This document shows, one piece after another, positions 1 to 11,999 of a DNA stretch of 64,000 bases. The notes under the pieces are model-generated. The model made no database searches. It was given only the letters and a program-made list of their open reading frames with translations, and was not told the origin of the DNA. The stretch covers positions 10,158,967 to 10,222,966 of the forward strand of contig NC_135184.1 of the NCBI RefSeq assembly GCF_041146795.1, in the 5' to 3' direction. Position numbers and translations under genes: made by a program. Numbering within the stretch: position 1 is the stretch's first letter; every line of letters starts with the position of its first letter. This stretch comes from Maylandia zebra. Taxonomy: Eukaryota > Chordata > Actinopteri > Cichliformes > Cichlidae.

Positions 1-78
1 TAGTAACAATTAAAACAGTCAGTGATCTGCACTTCAGGACAGAAATGTTAAAGTACTCAGATCTGCCACTGATCTGAC

Positions 79-2747
79 CTCTAAGGGGTAGAAGACAGCG
101 TGAGCCACAGCTCCAGAGATGCAGCCCAACCCGAAACGCTGCTGCACTGTCAGAGTCTGCTGGGTCCTGTTTTGGGTGTAGACCTTCATCTAAACGGAGC
201 AGAGGACATCTGAGTGTGCTAATCAATCGGAAAAAAATAAACTGTACACCAACAGCTCAATGCTCAGCCTCACCTGGGCGTAGATAAGACACTGAAGTGT
301 CGACTGTGGCGTTCCTTTCAGCACGTTGACAGCATTGCCTTGCCACATTGACCGCAAACCACCTCCTCTCATCTCCTGAAAACCCTGGGAGAAGGCCTTG
401 GATCCATACACCTATTGTGGAGACAGGAAGTCATTTTCAGTGAGGTGCAGGTGTGCAGTGATGTGGAACAGTCACAACAGCAACACTTTTAGGATAAATA
501 TAGGTACATAAAGTTAAAAGCAAGATAAAAGCAACATTTTGAACGCAGGTCATAAAAATAAGGCAGGCAAGCTGATAACAGACTGTTTTTAGAGCCAGAG
601 ATACTAATGTAAAACTAGGCCGGGCTCACAGCCAAAACGAAACATCCATCCATCGTCTTCTGCTTACCCATATCAGCGCCACAGGGGAGCTGGAACCCAA
701 AAATTTACATTATCTTAAAATGCTAAATAGCTTTAATGTTTTTTTCTGTCTCTCTTTGTTAGCCCTGTGACAGACTGGTAACCTGTCTGTGGTGTACATC
801 TAGGATAAGCTCCAGCTCTCCTGCAACCTTGATAAGCAGTTAAGAAAATGGATGGATGGACAAAAGAAGCATATTTGCTTATTAATCTATACTGTGACAC
901 GATGTTAAAACATGAGTGGCTCTTTTACAAAATGATTCAAACCTTTATTTAAGCATTTCTTAGAGCCATTTCTTTGCAGCAGGAACAGCTTTGACTCTAC
1001 AGGCTTTGTGCACCTGGGCTTTGGTAGTTTATCTAATTCTTCCTGACAGAATTTGCGAGTCTTCCAGGGCCACATAATAGTTACGCTGAGTGATGTAGTC
1101 AGAAACTCTGTAAAACCGCTGAGCTTGAATAATTATTACATAATTTGTGTGATGTTTCTGAAACATTTTCCTTTTCCTTTTGTCTGCAGTGCCTTGTGAT
1201 AGTGGAGCTGACCTGAAGTTGTGTTTTAAGGCGGTCTATGGGTGCCGTCATGGTCCGGGACACAGCATCCGCCAGTCCTGCTGACATAACAAATGTCCTC
1301 CAAGCACTGAAGCCTGACGCTTCTTCAGGGAACTCAATGGGGATCCCGCGGCTCTCCCCGACATCAAACACCTGCAGGAGTACAAACAGGAGGACTTAAC
1401 TGATCACCTTTTGAGGAGACATTTTAATCGCTGTGTAAATGTAAAGCATAATGGGAATGATCATACCAAACTGTGTTTCCATGAGGACACTAGCTCCCCG
1501 ATGTTATCCACAGGGTTGAGGATGATGTGGTGCAAGAATTCATCCCAATCCACCGTCATCGAGTTGTCCTTATCCATCCTGATGTTGCCAAAGACAACGA
1601 CACTTGTCAAGTTTCAGGAAATAAAGCTTTCACATCCCGTATTAACATCACATCATTTGTCCATTTTCAAAACAGCAAGCTGAGTAATAATCATTTATAA
1701 TTCAGAGATACAACAAGTTCAGGTTAGCCAGGTAGTGAGTCCATACTGAGGGATCCTTTTAACCATTCGTTTAATCTGGCAACCCAAAATAATCACGATT
1801 ATGCCTTAAATATATTTTATTTAATGCTAATTATGCTAATTATTTTAAACCTATATGCCAAGTATAAATGCATATATACTCAAAAACAATAATGAATCTA
1901 TGAGGTAGTGGGCAAGAAAATCTTACATTTGTATAATTTTTTTTGCATTCGGCTTTGAAATGACCACTCCTAACTCCTTAAACAAACATATGATGTCCTC
2001 CTGGTCAATGAATCCTGATCAAAGAAGAAATGCACAAAATTACAAACAGATACTGCTCTTCCTCATAAGTGAAGTTTCTATATGATGTGCTATGGTCCCT
2101 GAAATGCTGCAGGTCTGTGTACCATAAACAGATCTTTTGTTTGCCTGCCAGCCAGTCGTGTCTGACCTTGAAAACACATTTCACCATCAACAAAATAAAA
2201 AATGTATTCAGGTTATCGAGGAAAAGTCATGTTAGAACACACTTTCTGCAGAGTTATGTTCATTATGTTCTTTAAAGGACAAAAAAGCAGGAGGCGCAGA
2301 TCTTAAAAACTGATTTAAGTCCTCACATACTTCATTTTGTATCATTCATTTTTTTCCTCCAGAAATGTATCACTTATAAGGCGGTAAGACTTTCAACTCA
2401 CCACAATTATTCTTATCAAGGTCATGAAAGTGAATTTTCCACTTCCTCTCTCTGTCCATCATGTAGCTGAGGAACTCTTGATAATCCAGCAGGCCATCTT
2501 TGTCTCTGTCATAAGACTCGACGATACTCTACAAGAAACAAAAACAGCTCTCTCAATAGCAGGTTTAAAAAAAAAAACAATAATAATACCGATGCATATA
2601 GATGCTATTAAGAATATTTGTTACCTGGACCTTCCCATCCGCTGAGATAATACCATGCTTCCTCATTTCGTCTTGTAGCTCCGCCACAGAAACGAATCCA
2701 TCCTCATTTTGGTCCAGTTTACTAAATAATCCACGAAACTGATCCAT
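79..2747 (-). CDS. slc25a24l: SLC25A24-like calcium-dependent mitochondrial ATP-Mg/Pi carrier (5' part, runs off left edge)
   Basis: Seven minus-strand exons, all GT-AG and in phase: 2747-2625, 2528-2402, 2014-1927, 1578-1467, 1371-1213, 411-274 and 189-79. They give 286 residues, and the last donor leads off the window. The family exchanges ATP-Mg for phosphate across the inner mitochondrial membrane, with Ca2+ sensed by N-terminal EF-hands. Visible loops are EF1 DQNEDGFVSVAE (12-23), EF2 DRDKDGLLDYQE (48-59), EF3 from D79 and EF4 from D115. The first carrier repeat has the signature PIDRLK (194-199); exon 7 ends at the second-repeat PLE. Oddities: EF3 has Cys at loop position 5 and Asp at position 12, and the usual small-residue GxxG stretch of helix 1 reads GLAD. 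It is divergent from SLC25A24 but shows no stop or frameshift. The start is the first Met before EF1; the N-terminus is shorter than in human SLC25A24. Which SCaMC paralogue it is (24, 24-like or 41) is uncertain. Confidence 0.85.
645..862. repeat. Degraded LINE/SINE 3'-tail fragments in carrier intron 5
   Basis: Two short pieces lie in the intron between carrier exons 5 and 6. The piece at 645-700 reads ccatccatcgtcttctgctt on the plus strand. The piece at 761-862 is the reverse-oriented tail (gacagactggtaacctgtct, then ggataagctccagc) and ends in GGATGGATGGA. The same tail recurs at 22505-22690 and 59937-60200. The rest of this intron and the other carrier introns show nothing I recognise. 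Confidence 0.6.
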
Positions 2748-3124
2748 GGTTCATGCAGAAAAGCAGTAAAATTTTCCAGATGCAAACAGAAAAAACCTTT
2801 AAAACCTTTTATTCGTTGCAGGACCTTTTAAAGGAGATTTTAAAACATTCATTCATTATCACCAGAGATGATTGACCTGCAGCTCTGCAGAGGCGCTGAC
2901 TCACTGGCAGAGAGAGAGCTTCTATCAGCGGTTTTTGTAAAACTCACTTCCTCTAAGGAACACCAGGGGGCGCTGTGGCTGCAGGAGAGGCCACCTTCAT
3001 CTGGAATAGACACAGTGGCCTCGAACCTGTGATCTTCTGCGTGCTATTTATACAAAATGTATTATTTATTTTTTTTAAAAGGAGACACATCTTGCAGATA
3101 AAGGAAACTGCTGACATCAAGAAT

Positions 3125-3720
3125 TCCAACCAGTGGCTAGAAAAAGCTGACCTCGAGCACAGCACAGAGGCTCTGATCACAACAGCGAGCCTCAAAGCAC
3201 CAGATGCCTAAAAGCAATCGTCTGCCACACTCGATAGGACCCAAGATGCAAGCAATGCAAAGGTCCCACTGAGACAGTCCTGCACTTAGTAGCAGCATGT
3301 AAGATGCATGCTGGCACACAGAGAAGCACTGGGTTTGGATAGTACACAGAAATGTCTCCAATTCCCAGTGGAAGACAGGTCAGCAACTGCTGTCCAACCA
3401 ACAACACATCCATCCAACACATTCTGTCATCCAGCTGCCAGTAAATTATTGTAAAAATTACACATTTACAGAGTCATGACAGAGAGCAGAAGACTACGGT
3501 TGTGATAGATGTGCCAGTTAAAAGGAGGAGACCAAATGCACTGAATAACTGGAGCAGATAGGAAAGGAGGAGTGGTCCCAGTGGTTACAGGAGTATTACA
3601 GGACCTGTAACCCCCAAACTGGGAGAGTGGCTCCAGCAGATTCCAGACACAATATCTGAGAGGTCTGCAGTCCAGGAAGAGCTAAGTACTAGAGGAAGAC
3701 ACACATACCAATCCACGGGG
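3125..3720 (+). mobile_element. 3' ORF remnant of a LINE with a C-terminal zinc knuckle
   Basis: Interrupted plus-strand translation. It starts near WLEKADLEHSTEAL at 3134, then gives a finger-like C-x2-C-x8-H-x4-C block at 3240-3300 (DPRCKQCKGPTETVLHLVAA, then C). From about 3605 an out-of-frame PKLGEWLQQIP-like block follows. A zinc knuckle after the reverse transcriptase is known from LINEs that carry a restriction-like endonuclease (R2/R4/Dong/Rex6 types). Stops and frame changes show it is dead. The subfamily is inference. It lies just upstream of the carrier's first coding exon, in opposite orientation. Confidence 0.55.
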
Positions 3721-4462
3721 GGTTGGAGGCAGTCTAGCAGACTTTGGTTTCAGTGGCTCTTCTCCAGTGACTGATGGTGTAATCCATAAGATAAAAAAAG
3801 AAGAAGAAAAAAAGCCTAAACTGCTACATGTAAAAGGGAGGAAAACAACTTGAGGATAACGATGAATTGCTTGAATACGGATTTTCTGTGACTTTGGGAG
3901 TTTGAGTATTTCAGAGTTTGGTTAAATATAGTTTTGTGATTTTATTGTACCACGTGTTTATTGTCTTTATTTACATTTTTACCCGCATTCCTGGTTTGTT
4001 AAGATTAAAGAAAACGCCAAATGTTATAGGATAGTTAAGATACTGACATATAAGATATTTATTACCTGGGCCTTGTCATCTGATATACATACAACATTTT
4101 CCTCCAGATAAGCATGGGGAGTTTCAGAGTTTCCATTGCTTCCCATTGGCTGTCAGTTTTGTGCGATGACGTCATGGCTATAAACGACATCAAATACAGT
4201 GACTGGTCTTTTTTCGCCTCTCACCTGGATGATGTGCAAAGGACCCGGTTTGGTGAATGACGAGTATCGCCACTTACTTTCTAGAAAAAGCCGCCAGACT
4301 CCAGTCCACAGCGTCCACTTACGCCACTCATACCGGAAAGCAGCTTTTCAAAATAAAACCAATTTATTCTCATGTAAGGCAAGTAAAAATGTTCTATAAG
4401 AAAAAAAAAAGAAACTAAAATAAAAATATACACCTACAACATTCAAGGAGTTTCTTATATTT

Positions 4463-4925
4463 ATTCCATCCATCCATCCATCCTCATCCGCTTTGTCCGG
4501 GGCCGGGTCGCGGGGGCAGCAGCCTAAGCAAAGAGGCCCAGACCTCTCTCTCCCCAGCCACCTCCTCCAGCTTATCCGGGGGAATACCAAGGCGTTCCCA
4601 GGCCAGCCGAGAGATATAATCTCTCCAGCGTGTCCTGGGTCTGCCCCGGGGCCTCCTCCCGGTGGGACATGCCTGGAACACCTCACCCAGGAGGCGCCCA
4701 GGGGGCATCCTTGTCAGATGCCCGAACCACCTCAGCTGGCTCCTTTCGATGTGGAGCAGCAGCTGCTCTACTCTGAGCCCCTCCCGGATGGCCGAACTTC
4801 TCACCCTATCTCCAAGGGAGAGGCCAGCCACTCTTCGGAGGAAGCTCATTTCTGCCGCTTGTATCCGCGATCTCGTTCTTTCGGTCACTACCCACAGCTC
4901 GTGGCCATAGGTGAGGGTAGGGGAT
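4463..4925 (-). mobile_element. Rex3/RTE-like LINE, truncated 3' end of reverse-transcriptase ORF
   Basis: An open minus-strand frame at 4888-4484 (134 codons) reads like the C-terminus of a teleost RTE-type reverse transcriptase: LRWFGHLTRMPPGRLLGEVF, then RRPRGRPRTRWRDYISRLAW, ending in a Pro/Gly-rich LLRLLPPRPGPGQSG. A short GGATGGATGG tail follows (4467-4484, read on the minus strand), as expected for Rex3, whose 3' ends carry GATG repeats. It is strongly 5'-truncated and much richer in G+C than its surroundings, so it is probably young. The plus-strand frames here are shadows. Confidence 0.8.
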
Positions 4926-6060
4926 TTTATTATTTCTTAATAAAATTCACCTCACATTAAACATATCTCAGTAGGTTTCTTTATGAATTTAGGTTGCTTT
5001 ATGAGAAGGTGAACAGATCTGCATTTTCTCTTCTCACTGTGAGGCCTGGGGGAGGAGCTGTGGTGGCATGGAGATGTTTTGCTGCACTGTTGGGGATTTA
5101 TTTAGAATTAGAGGTAACACTTAACCCACGTCAACATGCATCAATTCAGCTCAGTGGATAAAGAATCAGCATCACATAACCGGAGCTCAACAATCTGGGT
5201 CTAAACCTGGGTGAAGCTGGTTGATCTTTGTGCCTGAGAAGACCATATTAAGGGTTTCCCCTCTCTGTGACGTCATAAAGAGCCAAGAGTAGACAAAACT
5301 GTATGAAACAGAGCATTTAGAGGAGTCAGAAGTCTGAGCTTTTGGCTCATGATTGCCTGTACATAACCTCATTATTTGAAACTTTGGCCTTGTTTAATGT
5401 GAATATCCAGCAATAGTATTGTATAGACTATACGACTTGTATAGTCGTGTATATACAAGATGTTTTTAAAATGTAGAAAAACAATAAGAGTAATGAAAAA
5501 CTCTACAATGAGAAGGTGTGTTTCAAATTTTGAGTGGTGCTGCATAAACAGCAGAACTGTATGCTTGGTAACACTTTCGAGATCGAATTCGAACACAATA
5601 AACATATAATAATTGATTTTCACTTCATGGGTACCGCACTGAATAGCTGTAAGAATTTATGACTTGGTTTTACAGTAAGCAGAGTGCATCTCAAAATTAC
5701 AAATCGGGTATTGGTTTGACTGTAGTTTGATATTTTCGGCTCTTGGACTCCTGTCTCGTTCTTGTTTTTGTATCAGGACAAACATTTATGTGATTCGATG
5801 CCCTATTTTTCGTAAATTGTGGAGGTATACAATTTTAATTTTTTTAATTATTTTTTTTTTAAATCTCCAGTCAAAAAATAATTGTCCCACCTGTTCATCT
5901 TGAAGCGTGTTTCGCAGTTTTTATTGTTTTTCTTGAAAAAAAAATTTGATACAAGACATTCTCTAATGCGTCATAATTTTGGAAGCTCAAGCTCAAGCGC
6001 ACCGGAACCAGAATTATTTATTGCGTCTGACTTGACTTTGGCGCTGTGGATACAGGGGAG
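4926..6060. other. Intergenic, nothing recognised
   Basis: AT-rich DNA between the LINE end and the dnajb4 promoter. It contains homopolymer A and T runs (around 5840 and 5935). No exon, RNA gene or clear repeat is visible. Confidence 0.4.
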
Positions 6061-6070
6061 GGAGCCGTGT

Positions 6071-6317
6071 CTATTTAAAGAGGGTCATCCAGTCACGGAT
6101 AAATAACAGACGGTCCACGGCGTTGACTAACCCCCTCTAAATGGTCTTCATCCTCCACTGTGTGTCTGTCTGCGGATACTTATTGTTTATTAGTCAGCTG
6201 TGACAACCATCCGCCGACCCGCGTCAGGCCAGTCTACCTGCTCTGCTCCAGGAGCTCTAGCCCCCTTTGTATTTGTTAATTTATTATTTTTCTTATAGGG
6301 GGATAAGTGGGTTAAAA
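6071..6317 (+). promoter_or_regulatory. dnajb4 promoter and 5' leader (putative)
   Basis: A TATA-like ctatttaaag lies at 6071-6080, inside a locally GC-richer stretch. A pyrimidine tract ending ttcttatag at 6291-6299, 18 bases before the ATG, looks like a splice acceptor. The leader may therefore be split, with a non-coding first exon around 6100-6200. No textbook heat-shock element (alternating nGAAn/nTTCn) was found by eye. This is inference without transcript data. Confidence 0.35.
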
Positions 6318-9300
6318 ATGGGCAAAGATTACTATAAAACGCTGGGTATCTCTAAAGGAGCCACGGATGAGGATATAAAAAAAGCTTACAAAAAACAGGC
6401 GCTGAAATGGCATCCGGACAAAAACAAGTCTGCAGCCGCCGAGGAGAAATTTAAGGAAATCGCCGAAGCATATGAAGTCCTCAGTGATCCGAAGAAAAGG
6501 GAAATTTATGATCAGTATGGAGAGGAAGGTAACGTATATTTTTTTAATTACACGCTATTGTGTGTTTCGGGTTAAAACACCGTTATGAACGCGCTGTGAA
6601 GCTGGATGGCTGCATGTAAAACACAACTGGCTTCAATTCAAGTCGCACACTGTAACCAGCACAGCAGCAGGCCCACAGCACAGCTGTTCGGCAGATCATC
6701 TGCATACATTTCTGTGCATTTTATCATGAGGCTCAGTCCATATGTGGCACGGCACTTACAGTAATAAGCTCCAATTTTAAGAGAAACCGGGGGTAATATC
6801 GATTCACACCAACAGCCATTCTGTACAAAATGTTACAGTAGCAGAGGTACATGCAGCTACATGGAGATTTTCAGTCCAGACTGCTATTTTCGGGATCTTT
6901 GGTTGGTGTGAGGAAGGAAAAATAGACCATCCATCATCTCCACAACCACATATTTAAAATTTATGGAGGCATATTATGATTTTTACAATTTTACTCACAC
7001 CAAAACATTTTTCTCCTCTTAATGTAACTGGATACACGAGGAACCTTTCTCAGAAATGCACAGTTTAAGGCACGGGAAGTGTAAAGCAAGAAAATGCATG
7101 CAGGAAAAAGTTAAAATGACATCATGAGCATGGAAATTTGAACCATATGGCTTCTGTAAGAGCTCCCTCAAACCATGCAAACAATTCCCTGAGTTGGGAG
7201 TTGATCTCAATCAAAAAAAATCCGCTGATTACTAGTGGTGAGATCCATTTATAAGAGTAAAAGGGAAAACCAAACAAATTTTCCAGTTTTGTAACAGGGG
7301 ACATGCTCTTATATGTGATACCTCTACCAGAAAGCGTATCCCATCATCCCATCATGTCCACAAAGGTGGCGTGGTTCAACTTTAGCAGTTGTACTCAGTT
7401 TGGCCCTGTGATGGAGATACATGAAAAACTTTTACCTGAACAGTTTGAGAAGGAAGCGATGTAAAGAAAGAATGAGCATAACATGGCTCCATCACAGAAT
7501 CTAACTGCAGCATTACAATTACTCTCTACATGAGTCATCTCCTCTAATATCTCAAATATATCTTTCCTGATATTGATATTAAAAATACTTTGTAAGACTC
7601 AGAATTTGTCCATCTATGTCTGAAGTGGCTTGACTTCTCAGCATTTTATGTCATTTTCTTGCACTAATCCAATTTTCCTTCTCGTGACACCAGTACTATC
7701 CCCTCCACTCAGAGTACCAACCAGTATCAGCTGCTAGTTGAATAACAGCCACAGTCTGGTGTTGCCATGTTGGCATTTTTCCCACATCATGTTTCTCCAG
7801 TGCAACAATATTATTGTTGTGATGTCATAGCTTTGAGACTGCCGAAGGAGACTGGAAAACTTTGATAATGGAAGAATTTGTACTTCAGGACTTTCTGCCA
7901 GAAAGCCTTTGTTTGTTAACCTAACCCTGAACATGACAATGTAGAAACTGTGACTGAACTGTGACTGAAAAATAGTAATGATTTAAATTAAAAAAATTAA
8001 AAAAAAAAGGCTAAAAACAATGCTATTTACACTGACTTTTTGGTTCGGGGTAGTAAGTAGCACTGCTAGTCCTCACCATCAAAAGGAGGCAGCTGAGCTG
8101 GTTGGGGGATCTGACTAGGATGCCTCCTGGCCACCTCCCCGGTGAGGTCCTGCTGAGAGGAGGCCCAGGGGCAAATCCAGGAAATGCGCTCTCAGCTGGC
8201 TTGGGAATTTCTCACCAGAAGAACTGGAAGAGGTGTTTGAGAACAGGGAGTCTCTCTGACACTTTCCCCTCCCTCATCTGATGTCCCAAAGTTTTTCCCT
8301 TAAGGAAAACTTTCTTTACTCCCATATTTTTCTGTTTTTATTTTGGAATGATGGTTGAGGAACATCATTAATAAGATGTAGGTAATCTCTGAGGTAATGT
8401 GGCATTTTAACACTTAAAAACCACAGTACTCACTCAAGAATGATGTAAAGTGTGAAATAAAGAAACTGGGACCATCGTGGTTTGATGTTTTAGCTCTAAG
8501 ATCATTCAGCACAACTCTGATAAACTGGGCTGTACTTTGAAGTCAGAGTTTATCAGTCATGCTGTAAGTGCTCTCGCTGAGCTGAGCACTCATGTCATTA
8601 ATCATTTCTGTTGCCCAAAAGGTCTCAAGGGAGGAAGTGGGCCCGCTGGTGACGGACAAGGCACCACTTTCACCTACACCTTCCATGGAGACCCTCACGC
8701 CACCTTCGCCACTTTCTTCGGAGGCTCCAACCCCTTCGAGATGTTCTTCGGACGTAAAGCGAACGGGCGAGACGACGAGGACATGGAGGTGGACGGAAAC
8801 GACCCCTTCGGCTCCTTCACCAGCTTCAACCTGAACGGCTTCCCCCGTGACGGCCACGTGGGCCTCGGGGGGCAGCAGCGGCGGAAGCAGGACCCGCCCA
8901 TCATCCACGAACTGAGGGTCACCCTGGAGGAGGTGTTCCACGGCTGCACCAAGAGGATGAAAATCTCCCGCAAAAGGCTAAATCCAGATGGCAGGACCAT
9001 GCGCACTGAGGATAAGATTCTCACTATCGAGATTAAGCGGGGCTGGAAGGAGGGAACCAAGATCACGTTCCCCCGGGAGGGAGACGAGTCTCCAAATACT
9101 ATTCCCGCTGACATTGTTTTCGTCATCAAGGACAAACCACACCCCCACTTTAGGCGGGAGGGCTCCAACATTGTGTATCCAGTGCGTGTGAGCTTACGAC
9201 AGGTGAGGCCTTTTCTATTTTGGCACCTGCTTTGTCTGAGTGTAGAGGTATTAATAGAGTCTGATAGATGAATAAGTCACACACAGAACAAGTTCATATT

Positions 9301-11508
9301 TAGCTGTGAGTGCAGCTTTAATGCTCTGCAGCTTAAACGCTGGTCACAATCAATAAACTGTAGGTACTCTGCTTCAGCTGTTTCCCTGGAAAGCACGGGC
9401 TTAAATGGATCAGTATAGTACCAGACCAAACTCACACCTTGAATGCACACTTATGTAATCTGGATCATCGGCGCAGAGAAGTAGGAGCTGTATCGCAGGG
9501 AGAGCGGAGAGGCGACGGCCACCCACGTGCACACGGTGCAAGATGTACTTACTTATGTGGTTCCTCCCCCTCAGCACACAGTGAGAGATATAACCTCCAC
9601 ATCTCTGAATTTATGACCACTACCAGCAGATCAGCTGTGCATGCTATAATTAAGCTGCCTTTCAATCAGTTTCCAATCACAATGAGACTCTTGTTAAGAA
9701 GAAAATGTGGGCAACCCAATTAAAAATAAAAAAGCACACAGACAGAATGATACCTGAAGCCATTTAGTCTTTCAACATGGAAATTATGACCACCTGTAAT
9801 CACTTGATGCTGATCAAACTTCCTTCTCTTGATGAAGACTAATCCGGAGAGTTCAAGTGGTTCAGGGCTCTGAAAATAGCCTTTAAGATTGTTTTGTGGA
9901 AGCAGAATTAAACTAAATTTTAAAGTCTGTTGAAGATTAATCAGAAATCTAAAAGACAGATGTAGCTTCTATCTTGGATAATATGCTATAGTGCCTTAAA
10001 CCTGCATTCTTGCTGATGACCAGCAGGGGGAGACTCCTCTAGTTGCAATGAAAGAAGTCAGGCTGTATAAAAATCTGTGGGGAAATGATCCTTCTTCTTA
10101 CTTGATTCATGATCTCTTTGAACAGTTTCCTGGTAAGCTTATGTTCTCAGTTTCAAGTTGGATCTCACATTGAATGCAACATGTTGTTTGTTTTGTCAGT
10201 TATGCTCCTCGTTAGTGTCAGGAAGGAAAACCAAGCTGAGGATACTTTAGGTTTGAAAAGCTGCTGCCGGTCACACCCGGCTTCAACGCTAAGATGGCAT
10301 CAGCTCGAGGCTCCAAACAAAACAAACACTCGAAAATATTAAGTTGATATCATGTTAAAAAAATATACAGTTTAGTTAATATGGTCACATTGTACTGGTA
10401 GCAGATGTTAGACTTGATGAGCTTTTGTTTATCAGCTCATCTCTTTTCACTCTGGGTGTATTTGCTCTTTTTGTCTGCTTTTGTGCAGCTTTGGTTGCAG
10501 AATCTCTCTCTCGATCCACCTACGCTCGTGTTTTGAGTTAGATTAGATAGAACGGTAAAGTATTTGATTAATAGCTCTAGTGTAATGTGAGATTCTACGC
10601 ATGTATCACAAAGTAAGCACGGCTTTATCTGATCAGATAAAGCTGCAGTTAAATTGCTTTTTCTTTTACTTTTTAACTTGCATAACAAAGGCATGAACAC
10701 ATATTTTGACATTTGTTGTGTAATTATGTTTTTCCACTGACCTATACTGTGAATATTTGCATGTATCTCATGCCTCTGGTTTAGTCTGCAGAAAAGATTC
10801 AAACACAGAGAGGAAACCATTTTGGACTTTCAGGGAATTAAGGGGAAACTGTAATTATTGCTGGCATTGATAGCAGGAAAAACATATCAGATGGGCAAAT
10901 AAGATAAATCCTGAAACTGTAGAGATCCAGCCAAAGGAAACACAGGGATTAAATACACACAAGCAGGGAAGGGTAATAAGAAACGGGTGAACACAATCAC
11001 ACAACAAGCAGGGTGGGAAAACAACAGAGCAGAGAAGAACAAACGCACGAGGATCAAACCTGTAGAATAAAGTAAGAAGGAAACTGAAAGTGGGACAAAG
11101 GAAAAGAAAACCTTTAATAATAATAATAAAATAATGATAAAAGGAACCATAGATAATGCACCGACATAGCCGGTGAGCAGATTGCTGTGTTATTTCTGCC
11201 GTTTTTGCAGTCGTCAGTGTGTGGGTTGCTGTTCTCCCGCCGATCCTCACCTTACCCTCATATTCTTGTCTTCACAGTCGCTGTGCGGATGCTCCGTCAC
11301 CGTGTCGACGATAGACGGGAAGACGTGCAACATGAAGATCACGGACGTCGTCAAGCCCGGCATGAGAAAAACTGTAGCCGGACAGGGTCTCCCGTTCCCC
11401 AAAAACCCCGAGCAGAGAGGAGACCTGGTGGTGGAGTTTGATGTGAACTTTCCCGAGTCTTTGCCGACAAATGCCAGAGATGTCCTGAAACGGCATTTAC
11501 CTGCTTAG
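6318..11508 (+). CDS. dnajb4: DnaJ homolog subfamily B member 4 (Hsp40 co-chaperone)
   Basis: Three exons, 6318-6528, 8622-9202 and 11278-11508, give a 340-residue protein, close to the usual length of class II Hsp40s. Residues 1-70 are the J domain with the HPD motif at 32-34, which stimulates Hsp70 ATPase in the cytosol. A Gly/Phe-type linker follows ([14 protein letters not shown], then an acidic DDEDMEVDG). Then come the two C-terminal substrate and Hsp70-tail binding beta-domains (about 155-330), including [16 protein letters not shown] and [21 protein letters not shown]4 is preferred over DNAJB1 because of [40 protein letters not shown] and the ending LKRHLPA, and because gipc2 follows in the same orientation, as DNAJB4-GIPC2 do in human. 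The first ATG sits in an AAAATGG context. The end differs slightly from mammalian DNAJB4, which is normal divergence. Confidence 0.93.
8060..8265 (+). mobile_element. Rex3/RTE-like LINE fragment in dnajb4 intron 1
   Basis: Plus-strand translation resembles the 4.5 kb element ([18 protein letters not shown], then GGPGANPGN). It has decayed and is only about 200 bp long. It lies about 360 bp upstream of dnajb4 exon 2. The rest of intron 1 (6529-8621) shows nothing recognisable. Confidence 0.65.
10010..10330 (+). repeat. Interspersed repeat with an agcagggggagactcctct head
   Basis: Located in dnajb4 intron 2. It reads accagcagggggagactcct, then agttgcaatgaaagaagtc and ctgtataaaa. Later it has cttcaacgctaagatggc. 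Related stretches appear at 19856-19935 and 40940-41190 (cagggggcgattcgagtgg, tatagaagtctatg). The three look like copies of one teleost repeat family that I cannot name with certainty. Confidence 0.45.
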
Positions 11509-11990
11509 GAAGAAATAAACGAGGGAGACAGAGCCACATGACACACACACACTTACACACACACACATGCACAAGGACAGTTCTGACAGTTCCCAGATGG
11601 ACCCCCCCTTCCCAAATGGTGAATGTGCAATTTCTATTTTTGAGCTATGTGGTGTTTTTATAAATGCCATGCATGCTGCCAAGTTGATACAAGTGCGAGC
11701 GATATCTGAACGTGCACATTTCATGTTTGTGGGCCTTTGCCACTTTTTCGTTAGTTGGAAATGTTTTGGTGTGAATGAGTCTACAGCTGCAAAAGCAAAA
11801 AACAAACTTTAGTGTCAAACAGCTCGTTGTCTTACTTTAGACTCGTCAGGCTTCACGTTTGCTTTGCCGCGAGCAGTGAACTTTGATTTGGAGGTTCTTT
11901 GGAGGTGGTCGAATGAACTCAGCAGGTGCAATGTGTGCATTTTAGAAACTTACCTGTGAAAATACCTTGACTTGAATTTTAAAATAAATA
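11509..11990 (+). other. dnajb4 3' UTR with poly(A) signal
   Basis: AATAAA lies at 11983-11988, about 475 bases after the stop at 11506-11508. A CA-rich microsatellite sits at 11541-11571. The end point is inferred from the hexamer only; AT-rich sequence continues to about 12260. Confidence 0.5.
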
Positions 11991-11999
11991 TTTACACAC

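Noticed and set aside
4466-4486. ccatccatccatcc block as a CRISPR or regulatory array
   Set aside because: It is the short GATG-type tail of the LINE, and this is a eukaryotic genome.
4493-4960. 155-codon plus-strand frame
   Set aside because: It is antisense to the Rex3-like reverse-transcriptase tail and Pro-rich only because of that complement.
5950-6020. Heat-shock elements upstream of dnajb4
   Set aside because: GAA and TTC pentamers occur, but without the required alternating 5-bp spacing.
8543-9171. Long open frames on the minus strand and in other plus frames over dnajb4 exon 2
   Set aside because: They are shadows of a GC-rich coding exon that has clear family homology in its own frame.
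6318-11508. Naming the J protein dnajb1
   Set aside because: Sequence blocks [28 protein letters not shown] and LKRHLPA, and the neighbouring gipc2, fit DNAJB4 better than DNAJB1.
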